A stretch of DNA of 64,000 bases from Nostoc sp. RI_552 (GCA_016124525.1 WGNO01000035.1:1-64000), one strand, 5' to 3'; numbered from the stretch's first letter, positions 1 through 9,477 are shown. The notes: generated by a model from the letters alone, not told the origin. Numbers and translations are program-made.

Positions 1-234
1 CATCACCACTTAATGTGTGGTTACCATCACCATTCACTGTTAATCTATCGTCATCATCACCACCACTTAATGTGTGGTTACCATTACCATTGACTGTCAA
101 GGTATCATTACCAGCATCACCACTTAATGTGTGGTTACCATTACCATTGACTGTCAAGGTATCATTACCAGCATCACCACTTAATGTGTGGTTACCATTA
201 CCATTGACTGTCAAGGTATCATTACCAGCACCAC
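1..234. repeat. 57-bp tandem repeat, four units, continuing past the window edge
   Basis: The anchor word CACTTAATG recurs at 7, 64, 121 and 178, an exact 57-bp period. The units at 64-234 are nearly identical at the base level; the one at the edge has diverged (Asp-rich variant). Each unit encodes 19 residues of the partial coding region on the minus strand, so the repeat is coding. Base-level identity suggests recent expansion or gene conversion. Confidence 0.93.
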
Positions 235-1459
235 CCCTAAAAGTGCTATTGCCGGTAGGATTAGACAGTCCAATATCATCAATACCAGAACCACCAGTAT
301 AATCAACCGCGCCAGAGTCTAACGTAAATGTCAGGTTACCTCTAGTGCCAGACGCGTTAATCGTAACATTTCTACCTAGTAAATCAATGTCATCAGTAAC
401 AGTTAGTCCAGCATCACCGTTTGGAGTACTGTCACCGTTGATGTTTATTGTACTCAGTAGTGGTGTGTTTAAAACTAGTGTTTCGATTGTATTATTTGCT
501 GGACTATTTGTTGCGGGAAATTCACTTTTGAGACTAATATTAACAGTGTTGACTCTGCTACCCTCAATTGTCAGAGCGTCGTGAGAAAAATTAAAGTTAC
601 CAAGTGGCAATGTGTTCGTCAATTGAGCATCCACAAGGGAAATGTTCCCATCGCTACCGTTACCAAAGTTAGCCCTGATGGAGGTATTGCTGACGTTATC
701 AATAGCAAGTCTAATGTTACGCAGTCCTCTGATATTTGGTATCTCTGAATCGCGATCCAAGATAGTACCCAAAAATTGGGGATTATTTTTTAGGGTAACT
801 TCCTTTAGACCTGAAAGACTAGGATTAGCACTGAAGTCAATAGTTCCTACCTTGAAGTTAATTAATTCTACCTTTTCCACACCCTGGAGTCTAGGCAGCA
901 CATTACTGGCGTTATAGTATTGGAAGGTATCAGTACCAGAACCACCTATAATCCGGTCGGTAGCTTGAACGCTGTTGGCATCGCCGATGATAATGTCATC
1001 ACCAGTGGTACCCGGTAGAATGTCATTGTTATCGGTGAAAACCAATTCTGTGCCAACAGACTCAGTAACGACGTTGGCGACAGATACCTTATTTCCCAGA
1101 ATCCTTTGAAGTGAGGGGTTAGGAGAATTTACTATCTGAGTAACTACACTTGCCGGATTCGCCGCCCATTCCCCAGCCAATGTAGTCAGGTCTGCTGGGG
1201 TTGGAGAGGCACCAAAAGCGTTGCTGTAAATTTTGTTAACAGCTTGTTGTGCGGTTAAACCATTATACTCATCTTGTACATCTACTGAATTAACAATCTG
1301 TTGGGTGATGTTGTCAATAGAAGATGTCCCATTATTCAACTGCCCAACATATCCATTTAAACTTGCGGGATCAGGGGCGCTACCCAGTAAGGCTACATAG
1401 CGCTGTTGAACATTTGACTTATTAGTTTCGGTTCTAGCACGCTCAAATCTGTTGACCAT
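1..1459 (-). CDS. Partial DUF4214-type repeat protein with RTX-like tandem repeats
   Basis: The reading frame is open from an ATG at 1459 to the left window edge (at least 486 codons), so the C-terminus is missing. I checked the frame at four places and found no stop. The first ~110 residues resemble the helical DUF4214 domain common in cyanobacterial surface or secreted proteins. The middle is a beta-rich Asn/Thr/Gly segment. The last ~90 visible residues are near-identical 19-residue units containing GDAGNDTL, similar to calcium-binding RTX nonapeptides (GGxGxD). No N-terminal signal peptide is visible, which fits type I secretion with a C-terminal signal, as is usual for RTX proteins. A GAGGAG Shine-Dalgarno lies about 13 bases upstream. 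Substrate or role is unknown; an extracellular or S-layer-like protein is an inference. Confidence 0.75.
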   Translation of the reverse strand, partial: MVNRFERARTETNKSNVQQRYVALLGSAPDPASLNGYVGQLNNGTSSIDNITQQIVNSVDVQDEYNGLTAQQAVNKIYSNAFGASPTPADLTTLAGEWAANPASVVTQIVNSPNPSLQRILGNKVSVANVVTESVGTELVFTDNNDILPGTTGDDIIIGDANSVQATDRIIGGSGTDTFQYYNASNVLPRLQGVEKVELINFKVGTIDFSANPSLSGLKEVTLKNNPQFLGTILDRDSEIPNIRGLRNIRLAIDNVSNTSIRANFGNGSDGNISLVDAQLTNTLPLGNFNFSHDALTIEGSRVNTVNISLKSEFPATNSPANNTIETLVLNTPLLSTININGDSTPNGDAGLTVTDDIDLLGRNVTINASGTRGNLTFTLDSGAVDYTGGSGIDDIGLSNPTGNSTFRGGAGNDTLTVNGNGNHTLSGDAGNDTLTVNGNGNHTLSGDAGNDTLTVNGNGNHTLSGGDDDDRLTVNGDGNHTLSGD

Positions 1460-1995
1460 AGTCTAATTTTCACTCCTCTGTAACTTGGAATACATCGAAA
1501 AAACCAATATTGTGACACTTTCAGGTGTAAAGACACTGGGATTGTGCTGGCCACGATATTTTTACGAGAATGACTGCCATTCTAATGACGGAGATTAAAC
1601 AGTTAAAACATATACCTGTGAGTTCAAGCTGACTCCAGACCACCCAATCAACTTAAAACAGTGAAATTCATTGACAGTTACTAAGTTCTGGGTCAGTTTA
1701 AGTTTTAACTCACTCTAGCAGTGTCCTTGACCCTTTTTAGGCAGTTCCGCGCTATTTTTTATGGAATCTTTACGGAATGTTCACACCTCCACCAAGAAAA
1801 TTTAGGGAACTGGGAAAACCACTCACTAGGGCTGACTCCTGGGTGGCTTTGCCCTTGGTAGTCCAAATGTCTCTGTACCTTCACCATGGGACATTATACA
1901 AAGCTTTACGGGTCAAGTTGTAAAGCTTATGTAGTTAAAATAACCCAGATGAAAGTTTTTTGCAACGTGTTTGTAATGTCACATTGCCTATTTTT
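1460..1995. other. Intergenic region, upstream of the repeat protein
   Basis: About 536 bases without a convincing gene. It holds the leader of the leftward repeat-protein gene. Near the 3' end of the next leftward gene is a 9-bp inverted repeat, AAGCTTTAC at 1901-1909 paired with GTAAAGCTT at 1920-1928. It could be a weak terminator for that gene but has no strong T-run. I see no known small RNA. Confidence 0.5.
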
Positions 1996-2961
1996 TTATC
2001 TCTGTAAGAAATTAAAACTGTAACCAATACCGACGGCAAGAACTGAGCCAGATTCACTATTATTTAGAGCATCCCCATAGATGACAGCCACACTCAATGG
2101 TATAGTTTGAACAGGAATAAAAGAAGCCCCCAAATTCAGCCCGCGACCGCTCCAAGCTGAACTTACGGCTATTTGGGGATGTACTTGGATGCCCGCCCCT
2201 GCAATTACCCCCACCCCGGAGTTGGAGTTAGAAAAGAAGGGAGCGCCGCCTAGTCCCAGAGACAGGGTGACAGGTAAAGAATTATTGCGGTCTTGAGGTC
2301 TTAAAACGCGATATGCACTAACTACACCATAAACACTGGAGGGGTATGTTCCCCCGGCATCGTTACCATAGTTAGCAAGGTTATTCCAGCCTACAGCTGC
2401 TGCTACTTGAGTAGTGCTGTTGGAAAATAAGGAGCGATGTACTTTGGCATCAAAGGAACCATTTTGGGCGAAGCTTCTAATACTGAGGTTGTTGTAAATT
2501 ACCTCTAAGCCCAGGGATTGTCTGGAGTTACCCAGGCCAAACCCAAGGGATGTACCTCCGTCAGTTTCTGGTCTGACGTTATCAGAGGTTGACCCAGCAA
2601 GGCTAAGAAACATATCTCCCCAACTAGCACCAAAAGCGGTGGGAATTCCAGCCGAGGCGGAAGGGGAATAGACCCGGCGCTGAATTACATCAAAAATAGG
2701 GGTAACTCTCAACTCTTGGCGCAGTTGGTCAACAGACCTTTCTGGTGTTAGCTGCTTGGGCGCTACACTTTCTCCTAACAGTATCTGTGCGGACTCCTGT
2801 GTTACTTGGGAAGAAATCACCCCAGACTCAGAGGTTACTTCTTCTACCGTGACCGTGGGAGGGACATCAGGTAACCGACCATGACTAGCAGTAGCTAAAA
2901 ATGCTAAACTTCCTAAACTCAGACCCAGGGATCTGAAAAACCATAACTGCTCACCTACCAT
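1996..2961 (-). CDS. Hypothetical exported protein, possibly outer-membrane
   Basis: I do not recognise the family. The protein is about 321 residues. I chose the ATG at 2961 over the GTG four codons upstream because GAGGAG lies 4 bases before the ATG. The N-terminus has a hydrophobic stretch (LGLSLGSLAFLATA) suited to a signal peptide. The C-terminal half is rich in Gly, Ser and alternating hydrophobic residues and ends in GIGYSFNFLQR, a pattern seen in beta-barrel outer-membrane proteins. The middle contains SVDQLRQELRVTPIFDVIQ, possibly helical. It is transcribed away from purE with a ~110-base gap. An envelope location is inferred only from these features. Confidence 0.6.
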   Translation of the reverse strand: MVGEQLWFFRSLGLSLGSLAFLATASHGRLPDVPPTVTVEEVTSESGVISSQVTQESAQILLGESVAPKQLTPERSVDQLRQELRVTPIFDVIQRRVYSPSASAGIPTAFGASWGDMFLSLAGSTSDNVRPETDGGTSLGFGLGNSRQSLGLEVIYNNLSIRSFAQNGSFDAKVHRSLFSNSTTQVAAAVGWNNLANYGNDAGGTYPSSVYGVVSAYRVLRPQDRNNSLPVTLSLGLGGAPFFSNSNSGVGVIAGAGIQVHPQIAVSSAWSGRGLNLGASFIPVQTIPLSVAVIYGDALNNSESGSVLAVGIGYSFNFLQR

Positions 2962-3069
2962 GTAGCTCCTCACTTTAGGGGTTTGAGTTGTTTGATTGAT
3001 ACTTCACCCTATAATTTTACACTGTGGTAGGTATGATTGCTACTGCACTACCATAATTACACTTAGATA

Positions 3070-3588
3070 TCAAGGGGATTGTTCTAGATACTGCTGGTAA
3101 CCTAACTGTTGTAGTTTTACTTGCTTCTCCATGACTAATGCAGCTAGAGTTTGCCGATATTGCTGAACTTGAGCCATTAATTGTGGCTGGTGGGTAGCGA
3201 GGATTTGTACTGCTAAAATTCCGGCATTTTTGGCGTTGCCTATGGCTACTGTGGCCACTGGGATACCAGCAGGCATCTGTACTATAGAATAAAGTGAATC
3301 AACTCCTTGTAAGTTGCGGGTAGGGATGGGAACACCAATTACAGGCAAGGGCGTTAAAGATGCTACCATGCCTGGAAGATGGGCTGCACCCCCAGCACCG
3401 GCAATAATTACTTGAATACCTCTAGGGTGAGCTGTTTGGGCATATTCAACCATGCGTTCTGGGGTACGATGGGCAGAAACGATGGCTACTTCAGTTTCTA
3501 TACCAAATTCTCCACATATCGCGATCGCATTTTTCATGGTGGGCAGGTCGGAATCGCTACCCATGATAATACCAATTAGAGGAGCCAT
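3070..3588 (-). CDS. purE: N5-carboxyaminoimidazole ribonucleotide mutase
   Basis: Class I PurE converts N5-CAIR to CAIR in de novo purine synthesis, working after PurK in the cytoplasm. The 172 residues are the usual length. Visible signatures are the N-terminal [13 protein letters not shown] loop that binds the phosphate, SAHRTPERM with the catalytic His, the [11 protein letters not shown] glycine-rich segment, and PVIGVPI followed by a [12 protein letters not shown] motif. No purK is adjacent. The gene is followed leftward by the exported hypothetical gene on the same strand. Upstream (to the right) lies copy A of the intergenic repeat. Confidence 0.96.
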   Translation of the reverse strand: MAPLIGIIMGSDSDLPTMKNAIAICGEFGIETEVAIVSAHRTPERMVEYAQTAHPRGIQVIIAGAGGAAHLPGMVASLTPLPVIGVPIPTRNLQGVDSLYSIVQMPAGIPVATVAIGNAKNAGILAVQILATHQPQLMAQVQQYRQTLAALVMEKQVKLQQLGYQQYLEQSP

Positions 3589-3640
3589 ATAATCAAATAA
3601 TTAGTGGTAATTTTGAGTGAAGAATTAATTGCTTTGACAC

Positions 3641-3780
3641 CAGAAGTGTTAAATCCTGCAATAAAAATTTACAATTTTTCCGTTTTACCCAGATAAAGTT
3701 CATTGTCTATTAAGAATGGAGTCATTAATTGCTCAAATTTTGTATCACTAACGCACAAATTGGACAGTCAACAGTCAACA
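3641..3780. repeat. Intergenic repeat copy A (~140 bp)
   Basis: The segment from CAGAAGTGTTAAATCC to the ACAGTCA heptamers matches 7478-7651 with only a few substitutions; the other copy carries a short internal duplication. It contains a small hairpin (AAAAATT-TAC-AATTTTT, at about 3664-3680) and ends in two ACAGTCA heptamers. It lies between purE and nagA, in the same orientation relative to the plus strand as copy B. Confidence 0.9.
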
Positions 3781-3853
3781 TTTCCGCTTTGACACTTGAT
3801 TAGTGTATCAAAGATTGTTTTACCCCACCTTCCCCGTTCCCTTATTACCTATT

Positions 3854-5017
3854 ATGAACACAGAGGAATTTTTACTTCCAGAGGTGAAGAATATAATCAA
3901 CGGGCGAGTCCCTGGTCATGAAGGTTTACAACGCATCTGTGTTAACTCTCAAGGGGTAGTTGAGGAAATCACTCCTATGAGCCTGGGATTTTCTAGTTGC
4001 GAGTCTTCACTAGATGTTGCTGGCGATTGGATTTCTCTAGGTGGTGTTGATTTACAGATTAATGGGGCTTTAGGGTTAGCTTTTACGGAATTATCCCGGG
4101 ATAATTCCCATCTACTGCCCAAGATATCTCTTTTTTTAGAAGATATGGGTATAGATGCATATTTACCAACTTTAGTGACTACATCAGTGGAAAATATACA
4201 GCGATCGCTCGGCATAATCGCTGATTTTACCACTACCCAAAGAGCAGGTGCGAAGATACTGGGAGTACATTTAGAAGGCCCATTTTTAAACTACCACAAG
4301 CGCGGGGCACACCCAGAAGAGTATTTATTGCCGCTGACGATTGTGCAAGTCGAAAGAGTTTTGGGCGATTATGCCCATGTTGTGAAAGTGATCACCTTAG
4401 CCCCAGAATTAGACACTACAAAGGAAGTAATACCATATTTGCGTTCTTTGGGCATAATTGTGAGTTTAGGCCATTCCCAGGCCACGGCGGCCCAAGGACA
4501 AACAGCTTTTCAACTGGGGGCAACAATGGTCACCCATGCTTTTAACGCCATGCCTCCATTACATCACCGAGAACCGGGATTATTAGGTGCAGCAATTACC
4601 CATCCCCATGTGATGTGTGGTGTGATTGCTGACGGTGAACACATTACACCCATGATGTTAGAGATTCTACTGCGAGCCAGGCACCAAGGGCTATTTCTAG
4701 TGAGTGATGCCCTTGCACCTCTGGGGCTACCCGATGGGGTGTATCCCTGGGACAATCGTTACATTGAAGTTAAAAATGGTACAGCACGATTACCGGATGG
4801 TACTTTATCAGGGACAACTTTACCCTTGTTGGTGGGGGTACAAAATTTAGTCAAGTGGGGAATTTGTAATGTGGAGACAGCCATATCCTTAGCCACAAAT
4901 GCACCTAGACAAGCGATGAATTTACCAGGAATTATTTCTCATCCAGCGGCCAATTTATTACGTTGGCATGAGGATGAAAGTGCAGGAAATTTAACCTGGC
5001 AAAGATTATTTACTTGA
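3854..5017 (+). CDS. nagA: N-acetylglucosamine-6-phosphate deacetylase
   Basis: NagA removes the acetyl group from GlcNAc-6-phosphate during amino-sugar and cell-wall recycling. The fold is an amidohydrolase barrel. Motifs include the metal-binding HLEGPF, GHSQATAAQG, THAFNAMPPLHHREPG and the catalytic Asp in LVSDALAPLGLPDG. The open frame extends 17 codons further upstream, but that part reads through low-complexity intergenic sequence (LFYPTFPVPLLP), so I prefer the ATG at 3854, giving 387 residues, the family's usual size. nagB is not nearby; nagZ, which supplies related cell-wall sugars, is at 61-62 kb. Confidence 0.92.
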   Translation: MNTEEFLLPEVKNIINGRVPGHEGLQRICVNSQGVVEEITPMSLGFSSCESSLDVAGDWISLGGVDLQINGALGLAFTELSRDNSHLLPKISLFLEDMGIDAYLPTLVTTSVENIQRSLGIIADFTTTQRAGAKILGVHLEGPFLNYHKRGAHPEEYLLPLTIVQVERVLGDYAHVVKVITLAPELDTTKEVIPYLRSLGIIVSLGHSQATAAQGQTAFQLGATMVTHAFNAMPPLHHREPGLLGAAITHPHVMCGVIADGEHITPMMLEILLRARHQGLFLVSDALAPLGLPDGVYPWDNRYIEVKNGTARLPDGTLSGTTLPLLVGVQNLVKWGICNVETAISLATNAPRQAMNLPGIISHPAANLLRWHEDESAGNLTWQRLFT

Positions 5018-5062
5018 ATTGACAATCAACAATTAAATAACCGCAACACAGACACATATTCT

Positions 5063-7147
5063 TTAAAGATGAGCCTCTCCCAATAAAACAATAGAACCTG
5101 TTAGTTCTTCAATTACTTGAGTTGTAACTTCACTTACAGCTAAACCACCTGTGGTACGATAACGGACAGAACGTAACACGGCTAAATCGAAGGCTTGAGC
5201 TTGGCGAACTATGGTTTTAGCAACATCGTCGTCTCTAATAATTTGAATATTTGTATTCACCTGTAACTTACTTTTAGCAACAATTTCAGACAATTGAGTT
5301 GTAAATTGTTCTACTAAATGGGAAGGGGTTTTGTAATTAAACACGTGTAATAGTACAACCTCAGCCTTATTGACATCAGCCAACATTTCTGCAAACCGCC
5401 AAGCGCTGATGGTTTGAGGTCTTAAATCTCCAATGGGGACAATAATTCTCGCGATGGTTTTCGGGCTACTGATTAAGCGTGTTACTGCTACTGGACAGTG
5501 GGAAGACCAGAAAACACTATCAATTACATTACCAAACAAGCGGGCGCGTAAACCAGTTGTTCGTGACCAACCCATAACTATTAAACTAGCATTTTGTTCT
5601 CGACTGGTGCGGCTAATTGCCAATGCAATATCATCATCAATACGAATTGCCGTTGACACTTGCACATTAAATTCTTGACTGATTTCTTCAGCCATTTTTA
5701 ATCTTTGCTGACTTTGCTTTAGTGATATTGCTAATTGTGGGTCATCCATGTGAACATGGGCTTTGGTAATAGCTAAAGGCAAAATTCGTCCAGATTGATG
5801 TTGAGCTATTAAGGCTGCCATTTCTATGAGGTAGCGCTGAGTTTGGGGGTTATATATTGGTACTGCTACAGTGAAGGTATCCTGAGTTCTCTCTGGTGGT
5901 TGACCATCATAACTTTCCCACCAAGTTGTTGAAAAATTCTCTGTTTCTAAATCTGTTTGGTGCATTTGTAATAACGCGGCAAATCTAGCTGTAATTAATG
6001 GACCCATTATGGAAGTAACTACCATGAGGACAATTACACTATTTAAAACACTCTCACTAATTAGCCTTTCACCAGCAGGATTTAAGCTTTGATAAGCGAC
6101 CAATGCTGCGGCTAATGTAGCAGCTACTTGTGGTAGTGACAAGGACCACATTGTCAACATTTGTGGATTGTTGTAGCGGTAAATGAGCTTGGCTAAAAAT
6201 GCTGCTATAAATTTACTGAGAACCAAAGCCGCTACAATTACTACTGTTAGGGATATTGAACTAAGAGTTTTGATAAATGCAGGAATATTAATTAGCAGTC
6301 CCATATCTACAAAAAAACAAGGGATAAATAAGACGCTACCAATAAACTCAATTTTTTCTTTAACCGGGCTACGTCCCACCACATCATTGACTGCCAAACC
6401 GGCTAAAAATGCACCAACAATTTTTTCAACTCCAACTATCTGCGCTCCTACTGATGCTAAAAATAAAGCCAGTAAAATAAATAAAAATTGGTTACTTTGT
6501 TCATCTCCAGAACGGCGAAAAAATTCTTTACCAGCCCAATCAAAGCCAAACAGTACAATCAGAGAGTAAAATGCTAATCCACCCAACAAACTTGCTAAAC
6601 TCATTGGTGAGAATTCTCCTCCATGAATTCCCACACAAATTGCCAATACTAGCAAAGCAGCTGTGTCAGTAAAAATTGTTGCACCTACTGTCACTGTCAC
6701 AGCTTCATTCATCACGACTCCCAAACGACTGACAATGGGATAAGCTAAGAGGGTATGGGAGGCTAGTAAAGAACCTATTAGGATGGAAGCATTCCACCCA
6801 AAATTAAATAATTGTCCCACAAATATCCCAGCAATGAATGGCACTAAAAATGTAAGTATTCCAAATACAATTGAACGATTTTTAGTTTTGTAAAACTGTT
6901 TTAAATCAATTTCTAACCCGGCGACAAACATTAAGTAAACTTTGCCTATATCTGAAAGCAGACTGACAGTTTCTGAATCAGAATTTAAAAGTTTTAGCCC
7001 ATTTGGCCCTAGGACTATACCTGCTACTAGTAACCCTACTAATCCAGGTAGTCGCAGTCGCTCAAATATAGGAGGTACAGTAAAAATAACTGTCAGGAGA
7101 ATTGTAAATTGAATGATGGGACTTTCAGTTAATAAGTTAGATGCCAT
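5063..7147 (-). CDS. CPA2-type Na+(K+)/H+ antiporter with two universal-stress domains
   Basis: A 694-residue protein. Residues ~10-390 form a Kef/NapA-like membrane domain of about 12 helices (GLVGLLVAGIVLGPNGL at the start; KFIAAFLAKL near the end). The rest contains two soluble domains resembling the universal stress protein fold, at ~420-550 and ~560-690, the first ending near GWSRTTGLRARLFGNVID. Such proteins exchange monovalent cations for protons at the plasma or thylakoid membrane and take part in pH and salt homeostasis. Ion specificity cannot be read from sequence. The gene converges on nagA with a ~45-base gap and stands alone. Confidence 0.88.
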   Translation of the reverse strand: MASNLLTESPIIQFTILLTVIFTVPPIFERLRLPGLVGLLVAGIVLGPNGLKLLNSDSETVSLLSDIGKVYLMFVAGLEIDLKQFYKTKNRSIVFGILTFLVPFIAGIFVGQLFNFGWNASILIGSLLASHTLLAYPIVSRLGVVMNEAVTVTVGATIFTDTAALLVLAICVGIHGGEFSPMSLASLLGGLAFYSLIVLFGFDWAGKEFFRRSGDEQSNQFLFILLALFLASVGAQIVGVEKIVGAFLAGLAVNDVVGRSPVKEKIEFIGSVLFIPCFFVDMGLLINIPAFIKTLSSISLTVVIVAALVLSKFIAAFLAKLIYRYNNPQMLTMWSLSLPQVAATLAAALVAYQSLNPAGERLISESVLNSVIVLMVVTSIMGPLITARFAALLQMHQTDLETENFSTTWWESYDGQPPERTQDTFTVAVPIYNPQTQRYLIEMAALIAQHQSGRILPLAITKAHVHMDDPQLAISLKQSQQRLKMAEEISQEFNVQVSTAIRIDDDIALAISRTSREQNASLIVMGWSRTTGLRARLFGNVIDSVFWSSHCPVAVTRLISSPKTIARIIVPIGDLRPQTISAWRFAEMLADVNKAEVVLLHVFNYKTPSHLVEQFTTQLSEIVAKSKLQVNTNIQIIRDDDVAKTIVRQAQAFDLAVLRSVRYRTTGGLAVSEVTTQVIEELTGSIVLLGEAHL

Positions 7148-7785
7148 TGGTATTTATAGTATTTTAAACTTTGATTAGGAAATCAAATCTATATATAGAG
7201 TGTACACGGATTTAGTAATTTATAGAAAAGCAACTCTCATAAACTAAGCAATACCATTGTACTTTATAAGTATACAGTAATCAGGAGTCATTAAAAACTA
7301 GAGGCAAAGCAAAAACTGAGGTTTAGTCACTGAAATGAATGGGAAATCAGTAATCTGGATAAAAATCACTAGTAAATGTTGATTTATATCCTAGACAGGG
7401 GTTGATATGAGTTGAAGGAGTGAAAAATTCGGTTTCATTTGTTCAAGTAACCAACAACCTGGAAAATCAATTATTATCAGAAGTGTTGAATCCTGCAATA
7501 AAAATTTACAATTTTTGCGTTTTACCCAGATAAAGTTCATTGTCTATTAAGAATAGAGTCATTTAAGAATAGAGTCATTAATTGCTCAAATTTTGTATCA
7601 CCGACGCACAACTTGGACAGTCAACAGTCAACAGTCAACACTCAACAGTCAACAATTATTATCTGTAATTAGTTACTATGCCGGAAGTGAGACCAGAAAG
7701 TAGTAAAAAAAATATGTCTGATTATTCTTGACCCTTGCTATTAATGATAATTTTAACCATGGGGAACACTTAAAAATTTTACTTT
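7148..7785. other. Intergenic region between divergent antiporter and chlM
   Basis: About 640 bases without a gene. It must hold the promoters of both divergent genes. The right half contains repeat copy B and a run of ACAGTCA heptamers. TTGACC at 7728-7733 followed by an AT-rich tract is a possible chlM promoter, but no -10 with good spacing is evident. Confidence 0.5.
7478..7651. repeat. Intergenic repeat copy B with internal duplication and heptamer tail
   Basis: Matches copy A at 3641-3780 almost base for base. Differences are a few substitutions and a 16-bp tandem duplication around 7549-7580 (AAGAATAGAGTCATT occurs twice here, once in copy A). The copy ends in five 7-bp units at 7617-7651 (ACAGTCA three times, one ACACTCA, one ACAGTCA). 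It lies ~135 bases before chlM. Copy A lies ~75 bases before nagA. Confidence 0.9.
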
Positions 7786-8472
7786 ATGAAGGTAGCTGAC
7801 GATAAAACGATTGTTCGGGAGTATTTTAATTCCACAGGGTTTGACCGATGGCGGCGAATTTATGGCGATGGTGAAGTCAACAAAGTCCAGTTAGATATCC
7901 GCAACGGACACCAGCAAACTGTAGATACAGTGATTGGCTGGCTCAAAGATGATGGTAATTTACCACAATTATCAATCTGCGATGCTGGATGTGGTGTGGG
8001 TAGTTTGAGTATCCCCTTGGCCGCAGATGGTGCTAAAGTCTATGCCAGCGATATTTCTGAGAAAATGGTGACAGAAGCTAAGGATAGAGCCTTACAAGCC
8101 TTGGGAAATTCTGAAAATACCATTTTCGCCGTACAGGATTTAGAATCCTTGGGTGGTAGCTACCACACAGTTATTTGCTTGGATGTTCTGATTCATTACC
8201 CCCAGGAAAAAGTCGAAGAGATGATTTCTCATCTTTGCTCTTTAGCAAAGTCAAGGGTAATTATGAGTTTTGCTCCCAAGACCTGGGCTTTGACTATACT
8301 GAAGAAAATCGGTAGTTTTTTTCCTGGACCAAGTAAAGCAACCCGCGCTTATCTTCACCGGGAGGCTGATGTGGTGAAAATCCTGGAAAATAACGGCTTC
8401 TCAGTGCAACGCCAAGGGATGACTAAGACTAGTTTTTATTACTCGCGTTTACTAGAAGCTACGCGGAAATAA
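7786..8472 (+). CDS. chlM: Magnesium-protoporphyrin IX methyltransferase
   Basis: ChlM methylates the C13 propionate of Mg-protoporphyrin IX with SAM, the step after Mg-chelatase in chlorophyll synthesis. The 228 residues match the family length. The N-terminal signature YFNSTGFDRWRRIYGDG is characteristic of ChlM/BchM, and the SAM-binding motif I reads DAGCGVGSLSIPLA, followed by VYASDIS. The C-terminal FYYSRLLEA is also typical. The gene is monocistronic: a strong terminator follows directly. Confidence 0.97.
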   Translation: MKVADDKTIVREYFNSTGFDRWRRIYGDGEVNKVQLDIRNGHQQTVDTVIGWLKDDGNLPQLSICDAGCGVGSLSIPLAADGAKVYASDISEKMVTEAKDRALQALGNSENTIFAVQDLESLGGSYHTVICLDVLIHYPQEKVEEMISHLCSLAKSRVIMSFAPKTWALTILKKIGSFFPGPSKATRAYLHREADVVKILENNGFSVQRQGMTKTSFYYSRLLEATRK

Positions 8473-8478
8473 AGTTAA

Positions 8479-8526
8479 AATTGCGGCAAAGATTATTAAA
8501 ATAATCTTTGCCGCAATTCCTTTTTT
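8479..8526 (+). terminator. Rho-independent terminator after chlM
   Basis: A perfect inverted repeat of 19 bases on each side (8479-8497 and 8500-8518; arm begins AATTGCGGCAAAG) is followed by CCTTTTTT. It begins seven bases after the chlM stop codon. Confidence 0.92.
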
Positions 8527-8589
8527 AATGGAAGCTTTTGCCAAGTAAAGCTAAAATCGCAAGCAAGGTTTAAAGTCTGATGTGAAACT

Positions 8590-9078
8590 ATGAAGACTCC
8601 TGAAAAATTGGCTGCGGGTTGGCTATTAACACTGGCGTTCATGTTTTTGACACTATCAGTTTCAGCAACACTTGAGAAAAAATCTATGCTCAAGGCGATT
8701 TACCCAGAATACAAAGAGGCTTTAGCAGAAGAATTTATCAATCAACCTGCTCTTTATATGCTAGATAATACTGCTAAAAATGGTTTAATTTTTGGCATTC
8801 CTACAATGTTGTTGGGCGGTTGGATGAGCTTAGGGTTGTATCGTCAAAGCAAGGATGAGAAGAAAGCACTTGAGCAAAAAATAAGCGATGGCTTACAATC
8901 TAGTTTTTATAAAATGCTGCAAGAAAATAACGGGAGGGTTACTGTTTTAGGCTTGGCGATGAATTCTCAATTACCAGCAGCTAAAGCACAAGAATATTTA
9001 GACATGAAAGCTAAAGAATTCAATGCTGATTTTCAGGTCAGCGAAAAAGGTGGAGTATCATATCATTTTGACATCTAG
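8590..9078 (+). CDS. Hypothetical two-helix membrane protein
   Basis: 162 residues with no family I can name. An N-terminal membrane helix (LAAGWLLTLAFMFLTLSVSA) is followed by a ~35-residue polar loop, a second helix (GLIFGIPTMLLGGWMSLGLY), and a soluble C-terminal domain of ~85 residues. The latter reads like a small winged-helix domain (RVTVLGLAMNSQLPAAKAQEYLDMKAKEFNADF, helix-turn-helix then a beta hairpin). A membrane-anchored regulator is possible but unproven. The DUF423 gene follows after 18 bases, so the two are probably co-transcribed. Confidence 0.7.
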   Translation: MKTPEKLAAGWLLTLAFMFLTLSVSATLEKKSMLKAIYPEYKEALAEEFINQPALYMLDNTAKNGLIFGIPTMLLGGWMSLGLYRQSKDEKKALEQKISDGLQSSFYKMLQENNGRVTVLGLAMNSQLPAAKAQEYLDMKAKEFNADFQVSEKGGVSYHFDI

Positions 9079-9096
9079 AATCTATCCTGATTAGGA

Positions 9097-9477
9097 ATGG
9101 CACAAATTTTTGTCAGCCTAGCTGCTGTTTTAGGCGGTTTATCCGTGGCCGCAGGCGCTTTTGCTTCTCATGCCTTGCGCTTAAAAGTTAGTGAGCAATC
9201 GCTGGAAATTTTTGATATTGCTGCTCGCTACCAAATGTACCACGCTTTAGCACTGTTGTTAGTAGGTTTACTAATTAGTCGTACAGCATCACCTCAACCA
9301 ATTTTAGTTGCCAGTGGATGGTCATTTGTGCTTGGCACTACCATTTTTTCTGGTAGTTTGTACGCACTGAGTCTAACTGGTTGGAAATACTTGGGTGCAA
9401 TTACGCCTTTAGGTGGTGTAGCTTTTCTTGTGGGTTGGGGTGCTTTGGCTGTTGCTGGTTGGGGTTTGGAGTTTTGA
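9097..9477 (+). CDS. DUF423 family membrane protein (YgdD-like)
   Basis: 126 residues with four predicted membrane helices. It has the DUF423 N-terminal signature with GGLSVAAGAFASHALR and the later YQMYHALALLLVG segment. This small integral membrane family is widespread and its function is not established. The gene follows the two-helix membrane gene closely and converges on putA. Confidence 0.88.
   Translation: MAQIFVSLAAVLGGLSVAAGAFASHALRLKVSEQSLEIFDIAARYQMYHALALLLVGLLISRTASPQPILVASGWSFVLGTTIFSGSLYALSLTGWKYLGAITPLGGVAFLVGWGALAVAGWGLEF

Noticed and set aside
1-234. CRISPR array at the left edge
   Set aside because: The 57-bp units are directly contiguous, coding, and have no spacers between repeats.
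15-917. Three plus-strand frames of 79-95 codons
   Set aside because: They are shadows of the minus-strand repeat protein, with Pro/Leu-rich composition caused by the Asn/Thr/Gly codons of the opposite strand.
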